DNA of 64,000 bases from Shimia biformata (GCF_016888515.1 NZ_JAFEJK010000001.1:2141475-2205474), one strand, 5' to 3'; counted from the stretch's first letter, positions 9,222 through 18,240 are shown. The notes: a model not told the origin generated them from the letters alone. Translations and numbers: made by a program.

Positions 9222-11914
9222 GACGCGGGGCGATTTGGGCGGGCGCGGTTGTTCTGCTGCTTCTGGTCGTGCTGCCGTGGCTGGTGCTGGAAAGCGCGAT
9301 GTTTTCCAAGCTGCGGCGCGATCTGGTATCGCGCGCCCTGTCCGAGGAGCTGAAAATACCCGTCATCATTGACGGAGATGTGTCGGTGTCCCTGTCGCGC
9401 CGGCTGCGGTTTTCAGTGGTCGACGCGCATATCCCCTCGACCACGATGCCGGACCGCATCACCGCGTCATTGGGCGCGGCGCAATTCTCGGTTCCGCTGG
9501 CGGCGCTTCTGGAGGGCCGTTTCCCGATCCAGGACCTTGTTGTGCGCGATCTGGATGCCGAGGCCTATCGCGACAGCGCCGGGCGGACCAGCTGGACCCA
9601 GACCGGCGGCTTGTTCACCGCAACCGGGGACAATGGCAAACCCAAAAGCAATCTGTTGCGGGTTTTCTATGACAAGCGGATTGATATCCAGAACATCCGG
9701 CTAAAGCTCATCAACGATCAAAGCGGCTTTGACTTCCTGTTCGACCTTCAGGCGTTTCTGCTGGACTACACCGGGTCGGACAATCCGGTGACACTGACCA
9801 GCCATGGCGCAATGAACGGCCAGCCGTTTGAGGTAACCGGGGATTTTCCGCGCGGTGCGGATTTTTCCATCGCGGCGATGTTTGGCCGTCAGCAGTTGGA
9901 CATTTCCGGCGCGCCCTACCGGGACGGGGTCACGGACGGGTTCGGAGCCGACATCACCTTGACCTCGCCTGACCTTCAGGGATTCCTCGACCTCGTGGCG
10001 CTGAAAGGTGACGTGGAGGGATCGGGCAGGCTATCCTTTGCGCTGGATCACCGGCCCGGCGTGATCGAACTGGACAGGATCGACCTTGGGGCGCGGACCG
10101 GGGCGGGCAGGTCGCTGATGGTTCGGGGACGGGCCGGGAACCTGCTGACGCTGGACGGCATAGACCTGGCAACTGACCTCAGGCTGGTCGAGGACGCCGC
10201 AACCATCCCGCCCGCGCAAAGGCTGCGCGATATCCGGGTTTTGCGGGTCACGGCAGATATCCTTGGCAGTCGGGGCCAGTTCGAACTGGCCGCGATTGAT
10301 GCACATACCAATGCCTTTGACACCGAGCTTGACCAGATCGGCCCGGCCCGCGTCGGCAAACTGTTCCGGGCCGAGGACGGGCGGCTTGAGTTGACGGGGA
10401 TTCGGCTGCAAAGCGGAGACCCGGCGGACCCGTTTCTTGTGGCCGAGGGGCAGATACTGGACCTGCTGGCGCTCAAGGCGTTCCGCTTCGAGGGCCAGCT
10501 CAACGGCCATGCCGACATGATCTTTCCCGATATTTCGCCCGAGGATCTGGACGAACTGGGGCGGGTGCAGGCCAGCTTTGCCCTGTCGGACGAAAGCGGG
10601 GTGGTTGCGCTTGAACGTCTGGTGGCCGAAAGCACCCCGTCGGATCTGTGGCGTTTCCGCGGGCAGGCGCGGGTTGCCGACCTGACCCGGTTTCGTGGCG
10701 CCAGCCTTGCGGCGGATATGTCGGTGACGGGGGCCGGGGCGGTGCTTCAGGTTCTGGGCTTGCCTGACAGCGACATCGGCACCGTGGCGCTGGAGCTTGG
10801 AGCCGAGGCAGAAGGCTCTGATATCACGATGTTTCTTGGGCTTGATGTCGATGGAACCACGGCGCGGCTGGACCTGTCGCACCTGGAAACAGCGCGCAAG
10901 AACATCCTGCGCGGCGCGCTGTTCTCGCCCGCGATTGATCTGGACGGTTTGCTTGGCCTGATCCGCTCTGGCGTCGACATGGCAAAGGCGAACAGGCAGG
11001 ACTCACACGCGCGCGAACAGCCGTCGTTGATGCAGGATCGCCGTGTCCCGAAACCCCTGATCGTGGCCCCGGACGGACGAGCGATAAAGCCGCTTGTGGT
11101 GCAACTGGATCCGGGCCGGACGATGCTGTTGCGGGTTCTGCGGCGGCTTGACCTTGAGTTCGGAATCAAGGTCGACCACCTGACGGGGAATGACACGTTT
11201 TCGGGTATCGACAGCCGGGTCGTGATGAACCGGGGCAAATTGTCAGCCGGGCCGCTCACGGCGCGCGTGGCCGGGGCGCATGTGACGCTGGGGGCAACGT
11301 CGGACGTGATCCTTGATCCCGGCACGCTGCATGTCGACGGCACGATGAGCGGGCTGTCCTTGTCGCGGGTGTTAAGGCTTTTGCGGATCGACATGGACGC
11401 AAGCGGCAAAATCGGTGGCAGCTTTGGCGTCGCGCTGGATCTGGGCCGCGATGTCCCGTTGCTGCGCCGTACAACCGGCTGGGCGCGGTTCGACATGAAG
11501 AACGGCGAGATCGCGACCTCGTTGATCGACCTTGCGGGCCTTGGGGTGTTCCCGTGGCTGTTCTCGGGCCGGGCAGGACGGGGCAGGGCGCCGATTGCCT
11601 GCCTCGTGGCGCCGGTCACGGTCAACAACGGCACCTTCTCGTCAAACCAGGTGGTTCTGGAAACCGACGCCGTGCAGGTGATCCTGAAGGGCAAGATCAA
11701 TATCCCCGCAAACCAGATCGCACTGCGGGGCGAACCGCGCCCGGCAACGCGGCCGCTGGCGCGCAGCGCCTTTCCCTTCGAGGTGACGGGCAAGCTGACC
11801 AAGCCGGATGTCTCGATCGTGCGCGCCGGAGGCGAGAGTCGGGAAAAACGCGGCGTGCGGACGGTGGTGCAGAACCATCAGCCCTGCCGCGTCTATCAGC
11901 TTGATCCGCAATGA
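9218..11914 (+). CDS. AsmA family protein
   Basis: 898 residues from ATG 9218, which overlaps the upstream stop. One N-terminal membrane helix (residues about 5-24) anchors a long periplasmic body. The start of that body (IPVIIDGDVSVSLSRRLRFSV... and LLEGRFPIQDLVVRDLD) is the AsmA/YhjG-type N-terminal domain, and the AsmA_2-like C-terminus includes VDGTMSGLSLSRVLRLL and MKNGEIATSLIDLAGLG. AsmA-like proteins are long beta-groove proteins implicated in phospholipid transport and outer-membrane homeostasis. Which paralogue this is cannot be told. Confidence 0.85.
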   Translation: MRRGAIWAGAVVLLLLVVLPWLVLESAMFSKLRRDLVSRALSEELKIPVIIDGDVSVSLSRRLRFSVVDAHIPSTTMPDRITASLGAAQFSVPLAALLEGRFPIQDLVVRDLDAEAYRDSAGRTSWTQTGGLFTATGDNGKPKSNLLRVFYDKRIDIQNIRLKLINDQSGFDFLFDLQAFLLDYTGSDNPVTLTSHGAMNGQPFEVTGDFPRGADFSIAAMFGRQQLDISGAPYRDGVTDGFGADITLTSPDLQGFLDLVALKGDVEGSGRLSFALDHRPGVIELDRIDLGARTGAGRSLMVRGRAGNLLTLDGIDLATDLRLVEDAATIPPAQRLRDIRVLRVTADILGSRGQFELAAIDAHTNAFDTELDQIGPARVGKLFRAEDGRLELTGIRLQSGDPADPFLVAEGQILDLLALKAFRFEGQLNGHADMIFPDISPEDLDELGRVQASFALSDESGVVALERLVAESTPSDLWRFRGQARVADLTRFRGASLAADMSVTGAGAVLQVLGLPDSDIGTVALELGAEAEGSDITMFLGLDVDGTTARLDLSHLETARKNILRGALFSPAIDLDGLLGLIRSGVDMAKANRQDSHAREQPSLMQDRRVPKPLIVAPDGRAIKPLVVQLDPGRTMLLRVLRRLDLEFGIKVDHLTGNDTFSGIDSRVVMNRGKLSAGPLTARVAGAHVTLGATSDVILDPGTLHVDGTMSGLSLSRVLRLLRIDMDASGKIGGSFGVALDLGRDVPLLRRTTGWARFDMKNGEIATSLIDLAGLGVFPWLFSGRAGRGRAPIACLVAPVTVNNGTFSSNQVVLETDAVQVILKGKINIPANQIALRGEPRPATRPLARSAFPFEVTGKLTKPDVSIVRAGGESREKRGVRTVVQNHQPCRVYQLDPQ

Positions 11915-11926
11915 CCTTCGCAAAAT

Positions 11927-11950
11927 GAAAAGGACGCCCAAAGGCGCCCT
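11927..11950 (-). terminator. Rho-independent terminator of the M15A-type gene
   Basis: On the minus strand AGGGCGCC and GGCGTCCT pair with one G-U wobble around TTTG and run into TTTTC. It lies 68 bases downstream of the stop at 12018. Confidence 0.6.
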
Positions 11951-12017
11951 GTGATTGTCCGGTGATCGGTGGTTTGGGTTAACAGCCCGGTTCAGCCGCC
12001 CAGATCAGCCGCCCAGT

Positions 12018-12587
12018 TCAACCGCCCCAAGTGCGGATCGGACCGCAGTCCATGTGGACGAAGTTCGACCGCGAATAGCGGCCAACACCACCAGCATTAC
12101 AGGCCGAGGCCGCCTTGAAGATCTGGTTCACCGACCGCGACGCCAGACGCAGGTCAGCGGCCTGACCCTTCATGTGAAGCGAGTTCTTGGCAACGCCGCG
12201 CGACTTGCGGCGCAGCATGGCGTTGGTCTCGGGGCTGCGGTAGCCCGACAGCAGCATATAGGGTTCGTTGACATCGAGAAGATTGTGCGAGGCGGCCATG
12301 ATGTCGATGGTGCGAAGGTCGATCTTGGTCGCCGAATTGGTGCGCCAGTCGCGCATGAACGTGTTGATTTCCTCAACCGCTTCCTTGATGTAATCGCCTT
12401 CGATCCAATAGATCGTGTCCAGCCGTTCCCCGGTGCGGCCGGAATACATCCGTATCCGGCGGATGTCGCCCGACCCCCTAAGGAAACCTGCTGCATGCGA
12501 GAAGGTTGGTGCCGCTGTGATTGCGGTTGCTGCGAAGGCCCGCAAAAGGCCACGCCGTGTCATGCCCAAAGAGCTACTCGTCGTCAT
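12018..12587 (-). CDS. DUF882/M15A peptidase (MepK/YcbK-like)
   Basis: 189 residues with a twin-arginine type leader (MTRRGLLRAFAATAITAAPTFSHA). The mature part carries the M15A/DUF882 zinc-peptidase signature: SGYRSPETN, SLHMKGQAADLR and FVHMDCGP, with His and Asp ligands typical of MepK/YcbK. E. coli MepK cuts 3-3 cross-links in peptidoglycan. The protein is divergent from an L,D-transpeptidase, which makes such cross-links, so a matched pair is likely. The first eight residues may not belong to the protein if the internal Met9 is used. Confidence 0.87.
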   Translation of the reverse strand: MTTSSSLGMTRRGLLRAFAATAITAAPTFSHAAGFLRGSGDIRRIRMYSGRTGERLDTIYWIEGDYIKEAVEEINTFMRDWRTNSATKIDLRTIDIMAASHNLLDVNEPYMLLSGYRSPETNAMLRRKSRGVAKNSLHMKGQAADLRLASRSVNQIFKAASACNAGGVGRYSRSNFVHMDCGPIRTWGG

Positions 12588-12918
12588 AGTTAAGCGCCTG
12601 TCCCTACGCTACCTGCGCCGCGATGTTACGCGGCCTTCATCTCATCCCCAGATGCACGGGTCTTATGGCACAATTCGAATCGTGGACCAAGCGCGGATTC
12701 AGGCAAACGGGAAGTCGCAAGGATTTTCGGCGAATTTCTGCTGAAATTCTGCCAAATGTTGTGGCGCTTCCTCAGACGCCGCGGGCGACGACGCAACCGT
12801 GCATCACCCGCGGCAAAGTTTTCCGGCCTGAAGGAAATGTGAATGGACAGGGGCAAGTGTCTTCCGCACAAATGAAAATCAGTAGATTTGAGTACCACAC
12901 GCGCGAGGTTTTTTCCCG
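12588..12918. other. 331-base divergent intergenic region
   Basis: No gene is seen. It must hold the promoters of the M15A-type hydrolase and the L,D-transpeptidase. The only clear structure is an inverted repeat at 12732-12749. I cannot pick convincing -35/-10 pairs. Confidence 0.6.
12732..12749. repeat. Inverted repeat, possible operator
   Basis: GAATTTC (12732-12738) and GAAATTC (12743-12749) are perfect reverse complements around TGCT. The site lies about midway between two divergent peptidoglycan genes. It could bind a dimeric regulator; no known consensus is recognised. Confidence 0.45.
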
Positions 12919-14529
12919 ATGACCCCCATCCGACTGTTCCTGATGAACCGGATTGTCCTGTTTCTTGGTCTTCTTGTTCTGATCGGTGTTGCGGCGCCGG
13001 CCACGGCGGAAGTGACCGCGTTCAAACAGGCCGTGGCAGAGGCGGCAGCCGATGACCGAGACCTGGCCGCGTTCTATCGCGAGCGGCAGTATGCCCCGGT
13101 CTGGACCAGTTCGGATGCCACTGCGACGGCACGCCGGGCCGCGCTGTTGAAGGCGCTGACCAATGTGTCGAACCACGGGCTTGCACCACAGCGCTATGAC
13201 GCCGATGCGTTGACCGCGCAGATGGCCTCGGTGAAATCAGCGCGCGACCTCGGCTTTGTCGAGGTGGCGCTGTCCAAGACGTTCCTGCGCTATGCGCGCG
13301 ATGTGCAGACCGGCATGCTGGTGCCGTCGAAGGTTGATGGACAGATCGTTCGTGAGGTGCCTTTGCGGCCGCGCAAAAGCTATCTGACCGGGCTGATCGC
13401 AAGCGAGCCGGACGCATATATGCGCAGCCTGCCGCCGCGCACGGCAGAGTACCCGCGCCTGATGAAGGAAAAGATGCGGCTGGAAATGCTGATCGAGGCG
13501 GGCGGCTGGGGACCGACCGTGCCGGGCAAGGGCAAGCTTGAACCGGGTGACAGCGGTGACCGCGTGGTCGCCCTCAGGAACCGGCTGATCGCGCTTGGGT
13601 TCATGGACCGCAGCGCGTCGCGCAGCTATGACGGCGCGATGCAACGGGCGGTGCAGGCGTTTCAGATCGCGCATGGGCTGGAGAGCGACGGCATCGCCGG
13701 GCCGGGCACGATCGAAATGCTCAACGTCAGCCCCGAGGACCGTCTGAAATCGGTGATCGTCGCGCTTGAGCGGGAACGCTGGTTGAACCTCGACCGGGGG
13801 CCGCGTCACGTGCTGGTGAACCTCACCGATTTCCACGCGCGGATCGTCGATGACGGCAAGGTCACCTTCATGACCCGCTCGGTCGTGGGCAAGAACATGC
13901 ATGACCGCCGCAGCCCTGAGTTTTCGGATGTGATGGAGCATATGGTCATCAACCCGACCTGGAACGTGCCGCGCTCGATCGCGACCAAGGAATATCTGCC
14001 GATGCTGCAGAAGAACCCGAACGCGGTCGGGCATCTGACGCTGATCGACGGGGCGGGCCGCCGGGTCAGCCGCGAGGGGATGGATTTTACCGAATACTCG
14101 ACCAAGAACTTCCCCTTTGACATCAAGCAGGCGCCGGGGCGGTCAAACGCGCTGGGGCTGGTGAAGTTCATGTTCCCCAACAAGCACAACATCTATCTGC
14201 ATGACACGCCGCAGAAGTCGCTGTTCAAACGTGAAACGCGCGCCTTCAGCCATGGCTGCATCCGTCTGCAGCAACCGTTCGAATTCGCCTATACGCTGCT
14301 GGCGGTGCAGGAAGAGAACCCCAAGGCGTTCTTCCACCGCATTCTCGACACCCGCCGAGAGACCACGGTTGAGCTGGAACAGCCGATCCCGGTTCACATC
14401 ATCTATCGCACCGCTTTCACCAACGCCAAGGGCCCGGTGCAATACCGCCGCGACGTCTATGGCCGCGATGCCAGGATCTGGTCGGCTCTTGATGCGGAAG
14501 GGGTGGAATTGCGCGGCTATCAAAGCTAA
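12919..14529 (+). CDS. L,D-transpeptidase (LdtD/YcbB-like)
   Basis: 536 residues with a hydrophobic N-terminal signal (residues about 8-30, ending PATAEV). An N-terminal YcbB-type scaffold is followed by a peptidoglycan-binding domain (LEPGDSGDRVVALRNRL ... FQIAHGLESDG, about 207-265) and a YkuD catalytic domain. The catalytic motif is AFSHGCIRL, with His445 and Cys447. NPTWNVP and IYLHDTPQKSLF are typical of the LdtD group. It would form 3-3 cross-links in periplasmic peptidoglycan. Met9 is an alternative start. Confidence 0.92.
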   Translation: MTPIRLFLMNRIVLFLGLLVLIGVAAPATAEVTAFKQAVAEAAADDRDLAAFYRERQYAPVWTSSDATATARRAALLKALTNVSNHGLAPQRYDADALTAQMASVKSARDLGFVEVALSKTFLRYARDVQTGMLVPSKVDGQIVREVPLRPRKSYLTGLIASEPDAYMRSLPPRTAEYPRLMKEKMRLEMLIEAGGWGPTVPGKGKLEPGDSGDRVVALRNRLIALGFMDRSASRSYDGAMQRAVQAFQIAHGLESDGIAGPGTIEMLNVSPEDRLKSVIVALERERWLNLDRGPRHVLVNLTDFHARIVDDGKVTFMTRSVVGKNMHDRRSPEFSDVMEHMVINPTWNVPRSIATKEYLPMLQKNPNAVGHLTLIDGAGRRVSREGMDFTEYSTKNFPFDIKQAPGRSNALGLVKFMFPNKHNIYLHDTPQKSLFKRETRAFSHGCIRLQQPFEFAYTLLAVQEENPKAFFHRILDTRRETTVELEQPIPVHIIYRTAFTNAKGPVQYRRDVYGRDARIWSALDAEGVELRGYQS

Positions 14530-14556
14530 ATACCCGGCAAGCAGCCGGGGATTTGC

Positions 14557-15648
14557 ATGGCCTATACAGTGGAACAGATTGCCGTGGCGCTTGGGGCGAA
14601 AGCCCTTGGCGCCACAGGTCTTTTGATCGAGGGTTTGGCGGAACCCGCAGGGGCCGGACCGGACGACCTTGCGCTGGCGATGAAGCCCGGATACGCCGCA
14701 GGACTGGCCGAGGGCAAAGCCCGCGCCGCGATGCTGTGGGAGGGGGCCGACTGGCAGGCACTGGGGCTTGAGGCGGCGATCATCGCGCCGCGTCCGCGTT
14801 TTGCCATGGCCGAACTGACCCGCAGCTTCGATCCCGGTGAAAGCTATGGCGCGGGCATCCATCCCAGCGCCGTCATCCATGAGACCGCCGAGATTGCCGA
14901 GGATGTCCAGATCGGCCCCTTTGTCGTGATCGGACCGCGCGCCCGGATCGGGGCTGGATCGGTGATTGGCCCGCAATGTTTCATCGGTGCCGACGCGGTG
15001 CTGGGGCAGGGGGCATTCCTGCGCGAGGCGGTCTCGATCGGGGCGCGCTGCACGATTGGCGACCGTCTGATCGCCCAGCCCGGTGCGCGGGTCGGCGGCG
15101 ACGGGTTTTCCTTTGTGACCGCCGAAGTCTCGGGGGTCGAGGCGGCGCGGGCATCCTTGGGCGATCAGGGCGAAACCAAGTCGCAAAGCTGGACCCGCAT
15201 CCACTCGGTCGGGGCAGTCACCATTGGCGATGATGTCGAACTGGGCATGAACTGCACCATTGACCGCGGCACCATCCGCAACACCCGGATCGGCAACCGC
15301 ACCAAGCTGGATAACCAGGTTCACCTGGGCCACAACGTTCAGGTCGGCGACGATTGCCTTCTGTGTGGCCAGGTCGGTGTCGCAGGATCGACACGTATCG
15401 GCAATAACGTGGTTCTGGGTGGTCAGGTGGGCGTCAACGACAACATATCCATCGGGGACAACGTGATCTGTGGCGGCGCAACCAAGGTCTTTACCAAGAT
15501 CCCCGCCGGCCGGGTCATGCTGGGCTATCCGGCGGTGAAAATGGAAACGCATGTCGAAATGTACAAGTCGCTCCGCCGCCTGCCACGCCTGCTGGCAGAT
15601 GTTGCTGCAATGAAGAAACAGGTTTCCAAGCGCGATGCGACAGACTAA
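14557..15648 (+). CDS. lpxD: LpxD, UDP-3-O-acylglucosamine N-acyltransferase
   Basis: 363 residues. LpxD adds the second 3-hydroxyacyl chain from acyl-ACP to the lipid A precursor. The N-terminal uridine-binding domain (about 1-100) leads to left-handed beta-helix hexapeptide repeats ([20 protein letters not shown] onward). The catalytic loop reads [20 protein letters not shown]. Downstream and co-directional are an acyl carrier protein and a ketoacyl synthase, which may supply its donor. The rest of the lipid A genes (lpxA, lpxI, lpxB) are 32 kb away, so lpxD is split from them. Confidence 0.96.
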   Translation: MAYTVEQIAVALGAKALGATGLLIEGLAEPAGAGPDDLALAMKPGYAAGLAEGKARAAMLWEGADWQALGLEAAIIAPRPRFAMAELTRSFDPGESYGAGIHPSAVIHETAEIAEDVQIGPFVVIGPRARIGAGSVIGPQCFIGADAVLGQGAFLREAVSIGARCTIGDRLIAQPGARVGGDGFSFVTAEVSGVEAARASLGDQGETKSQSWTRIHSVGAVTIGDDVELGMNCTIDRGTIRNTRIGNRTKLDNQVHLGHNVQVGDDCLLCGQVGVAGSTRIGNNVVLGGQVGVNDNISIGDNVICGGATKVFTKIPAGRVMLGYPAVKMETHVEMYKSLRRLPRLLADVAAMKKQVSKRDATD

Positions 15649-15681
15649 AGCACGCGCAGACCGATAAAGAAGGACCAAGAC

Positions 15682-15942
15682 ATGAGCGTTCAGGACAAGG
15701 TGATCGAGATCATCGCCGAGCAAGCGGTGTTGGATCCGTCGGACGTCACACCCGAAAGCACTCTGGAAGATCTGGGGATCGACAGCCTCGGGGTGGTGGA
15801 AAGCATCTTTGCCATCGAAGAGGCGTTCGATATCTCGGTGCCGTTCAACGCCAACGATCCCACCGAAAGCGATTTCGACATCTCGTCAGTGAAATCCATC
15901 ATCGCGGGGATCGAAAAGCTGATCGCCGAGCAGGCGGCCTGA
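15682..15942 (+). CDS. Acyl carrier protein (accessory)
   Basis: 86 residues with the phosphopantetheine attachment motif GIDSLGVVE (Ser35), acidic helices I-IV and a good ribosome-binding site (AGAAGGACC). The C-terminal half (AFDISVPFNANDPTESDFD) differs from housekeeping AcpP, which is usually next to fabG and fabF. It therefore looks like a specialised carrier, placed between lpxD and a ketoacyl synthase. A link to lipid A or other envelope acyl chains is inferred from position only. Confidence 0.92.
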   Translation: MSVQDKVIEIIAEQAVLDPSDVTPESTLEDLGIDSLGVVESIFAIEEAFDISVPFNANDPTESDFDISSVKSIIAGIEKLIAEQAA

Positions 15943-15952
15943 GGCACGCGCG

Positions 15953-17164
15953 ATGAAGCGGGTTGTCATCACCGGCGCGGGCACGATCAACGCCCTTGGA
16001 CATAATGTTGCGGACACGCTTGAGGCCATGCGCGAAGGGCGCTGCGGCATCGGCGAATTGCAGATGCGCGATGTGGAACGGCTGGCCGTCAGGATCGGCG
16101 CGCAGGTGCAGGGGTTCGAGGCCGAGGGCCTGTTCAACCGCCAGCAGATGGCGCTTTATGACCGATTCACCCAGTTCACGCTGGTCGCCGCACGCGAAGC
16201 CATCGCGCAGTCGGGGCTTGAGTTCTCGGGCGAACTGGCGGCGCGGTCAGGTGTCGTGATGGGTAATTCCGGCGGCGGGATGCAGACGCTGGATGAGAAT
16301 TACCGCACCGTTTACGAAGAGGGGAAGAACCGCGTTCACCCCTTTGTCGTGCCGAAACTGATGAACAACGCCGCCGCCAGCCACGTGTCGATGGAGTTCA
16401 ACCTCAAGGGGCCCAGCTTTACCGTCGCCTCGGCCTGTGCGTCGTCGAACCACGCCATGGCGCAGGCCTTCCAGATGGTGCATGGCGGTTTTGCGCCCGT
16501 GATGATCACCGGCGGCGCGGAATCGATGCTGTGCTTTGGCGGCGTGAAAGCGTGGGAAGGTCTGCGCGTCATGTCCAAGGACGCCTGCCGCCCGTTCTCG
16601 GCCAACCGCAACGGCATGGTCCAGGGCGAGGGCGCGGGCATCTTTGTCTTCGAGGAATATGAACACGCCCGTGCGCGCGGCGCCGATATCCTGGCCGAGG
16701 TCGCGGGCTTTGCAATGTCCTCGGATGCGGCCGATATCGTCATGCCCTCGAAACAGGGCGCGGCGCGGGCCATCGCCGGTGCGCTGAAGGACGCACGGAT
16801 CAATGCCGGGGATGTGGGCTATATCAACGCCCACGGCACCGGCACCGCAGCCAATGACAAGACCGAATGCGCCGCCGTTGCGGATGTGTTTGGCCGCCAT
16901 GCCGACAGCCTGATGATTTCCTCGACCAAGTCGATGCATGGCCATCTGATCGGCGGCACCGGCGCAGTCGAGTTGCTGGCCTGTATCATGGCGCTGAAGG
17001 ACGGGATCATCGCGCCCACCATCGGTTACGAGGAACCCGACCCGGAATGCGCGCTGGACGTGGTGCCGAACGAGGCCCGCGAAGCCAAGGTCGACGTGGC
17101 CCTGTCGAACGCCTTTGCCTTTGGCGGGCTGAACGCGGTTTTGGCCCTGCGCAAGGCCCCCTGA
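15953..17164 (+). CDS. Beta-ketoacyl-ACP synthase, FabF-like
   Basis: 403-residue condensing enzyme. The triad is visible: Cys162 in ASACASSNHAM, His294 in NAHGTGTAANDKTE, and His329 in STKSMHGHLIGGTGAVE. It is ten bases downstream of the accessory ACP gene and presumably extends acyl chains on that carrier. Compared with FabF, the sequence around SNSGGGM and NPFVVP is less typical, so it is probably not the housekeeping enzyme. The operon ends at the strong terminator after its stop. Confidence 0.92.
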   Translation: MKRVVITGAGTINALGHNVADTLEAMREGRCGIGELQMRDVERLAVRIGAQVQGFEAEGLFNRQQMALYDRFTQFTLVAAREAIAQSGLEFSGELAARSGVVMGNSGGGMQTLDENYRTVYEEGKNRVHPFVVPKLMNNAAASHVSMEFNLKGPSFTVASACASSNHAMAQAFQMVHGGFAPVMITGGAESMLCFGGVKAWEGLRVMSKDACRPFSANRNGMVQGEGAGIFVFEEYEHARARGADILAEVAGFAMSSDAADIVMPSKQGAARAIAGALKDARINAGDVGYINAHGTGTAANDKTECAAVADVFGRHADSLMISSTKSMHGHLIGGTGAVELLACIMALKDGIIAPTIGYEEPDPECALDVVPNEAREAKVDVALSNAFAFGGLNAVLALRKAP

Positions 17165-17186
17165 CCACCGCCGCAAAAGCCGCCAA

Positions 17187-17221
17187 CAAAAAACGCCGCC
17201 CCGGAACAGGGCGGCGTTTTT
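17187..17221. terminator. Bidirectional rho-independent terminator
   Basis: AACGCCGCCC (about 17192-17201) pairs with GGGCGGCGTT (17209-17218) with a short loop. It is flanked by a run of A on the left and T on the right, so it works for the plus-strand synthase and the minus-strand IalB-family gene. Confidence 0.9.
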
Positions 17222-17238
17222 GCTTTGCTGGTTGGCGA

Positions 17239-17826
17239 TCATTTCTCGGAGGCCGAGGCCTTTTCAATCGCCGCGGTGAACCCCTTGAGCGAGGTGTTGA
17301 TCGTCACCTGCTGGTTCGGCGCCATCGCGGGCACGATCGAGATCACCGCCTTGCCGCCCTTCTTATAGGCATCCACGTCCTCTTGCGTCAGGCCCAGCCG
17401 CGCGATGCAGCCGACCGGATTGCAGAACGAGAACGGATAGCGTTTCGCCGACTGATCGTCGATCGAGATCGTCAGCTGCGCCGTCAAAAGCGTTTCCAGC
17501 GGAACCAGAACGGTTGCGCCCGCAACGGCCTGTCCCTGGTTTTGCAGCGGGAACATCACGAACTCGGCCACCGGGTTGCCGGCGACGTCATTCAGAAGCT
17601 GGTAGATCTGGCAGGGGCTTTCGACATTTGCGTCCGTGGTGCATTGCAGCTCCCAGTCGCCAAACTGCTCCTTGGTGATCTCCGCTGCCTGTGCCGGTGC
17701 CGGGGGTTGCACCGCCTGGCCCAGCGGCAGGTCTTCTGCCGGTTTCGGGGTTCCGGTTTCCTGCGCCGTGGCAAGGCCCGCGCCCAGAGCAAAAACGGCG
17801 GCAAGTGTCGAGATTTTCTTGATCAT
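17239..17826 (-). CDS. Invasion-associated locus B (IalB) family protein
   Basis: 195 residues with a signal peptide (MIKKISTLAAVFALGAGLATAQE) and a proline-rich linker. The family core includes FGDWELQCTTD and PCQIYQLL, then a second cysteine pair in FSFCNPVGCIARLGL. Such proteins are widespread periplasmic proteins in alphaproteobacteria; the name comes from Bartonella and does not imply invasion here. The function in free-living bacteria is not known. Convergent with the ketoacyl synthase gene, sharing its terminator. Candidate small RNAs lie upstream on the same strand. Confidence 0.9.
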   Translation of the reverse strand: MIKKISTLAAVFALGAGLATAQETGTPKPAEDLPLGQAVQPPAPAQAAEITKEQFGDWELQCTTDANVESPCQIYQLLNDVAGNPVAEFVMFPLQNQGQAVAGATVLVPLETLLTAQLTISIDDQSAKRYPFSFCNPVGCIARLGLTQEDVDAYKKGGKAVISIVPAMAPNQQVTINTSLKGFTAAIEKASASEK

Positions 17827-17994
17827 TTCGGGTCCCGTGAAGATTGATCTGACTGCTTGGATGACCGCATATCACGCCATTTTGCCAGTGTCAGCGCCAA
17901 CCGGGATCAATTCCCTGTCTGACCGCGGTTTTCCGCCGTCTGCATCCGTTCAGGGGCGCGGGTCAGACACGCGTTCACAAAGCGCATCCCAAAG

Positions 17995-18065
17995 GAAAAA
18001 GGGGCCCGCAGAACAGGCCCCTTTCCAATTTTCACTCCCCGTCGGACTGGCCGACTTATTCTCTG
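17995..18065 (-). ncRNA. Candidate small RNA A
   Basis: On the minus strand TTGACG (18095-18100) and TAGCGT (18072-18077), spaced 17 bases, precede a transcript of about 70 bases. It holds a hairpin GTCGG/CCGAC (18041-18055) and ends in a strong terminator: AAAGGGGCC paired with GGCCCCTTT (17998-18024), followed by further T. There is no ORF inside. It could instead be an attenuated leader of the IalB gene, whose start is about 170 bases further on. Confidence 0.45.
17998..18024 (-). terminator. Rho-independent terminator
   Basis: Nine-base-pair stem, nine-base loop, with TTTTT on the 3' side on the minus strand. No gene ends here on that strand, so it must end a short RNA or attenuate the IalB gene. 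Confidence 0.75.
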
Positions 18066-18136
18066 GTAGGGACGCTACGAATAAATGACCCACCCGTCAA
18101 CAGGGAATTTTTGACTTTTGAAGTTGTTTTTTCAGG

Positions 18137-18166
18137 AAAAAATGGCCGCACCCATTTGGCGCGGCC
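18137..18166 (-). terminator. Rho-independent terminator
   Basis: On the minus strand GGCCGC and GCGGCC (18144-18166) close an 11-base loop and are followed by A and six T. No protein gene ends here. Confidence 0.65.
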
Positions 18167-18240
18167 CAGTCCAACAGGGAGGAAACGGTTCCCGCCGGAT
18201 CATTCCCGGCCGGGACCCCAACTAAGACTGGCACAGAGGG
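18138..18240 (-). ncRNA. Candidate small RNA B
   Basis: On the minus strand a good -10, TACAAT (18247-18252), precedes about 100 bases with no ORF. The -35 is weak. Internal pairing is possible between GGTCCCGGCCGG and TCCGGCGGGAACC, enclosed by CCAGTC/GACTGG. It ends at GGCCGC/GCGGCC followed by six T (18137-18166). The tandem layout with candidate A is notable. It may equally be the leader of HerA-like or IalB transcripts read wrongly; RNA data would settle it. Confidence 0.4.

Noticed and set aside
17239-17826. IalB-family protein as a virulence factor
   Set aside because: The family is widespread in free-living marine alphaproteobacteria, and no other host-interaction gene is in the window.
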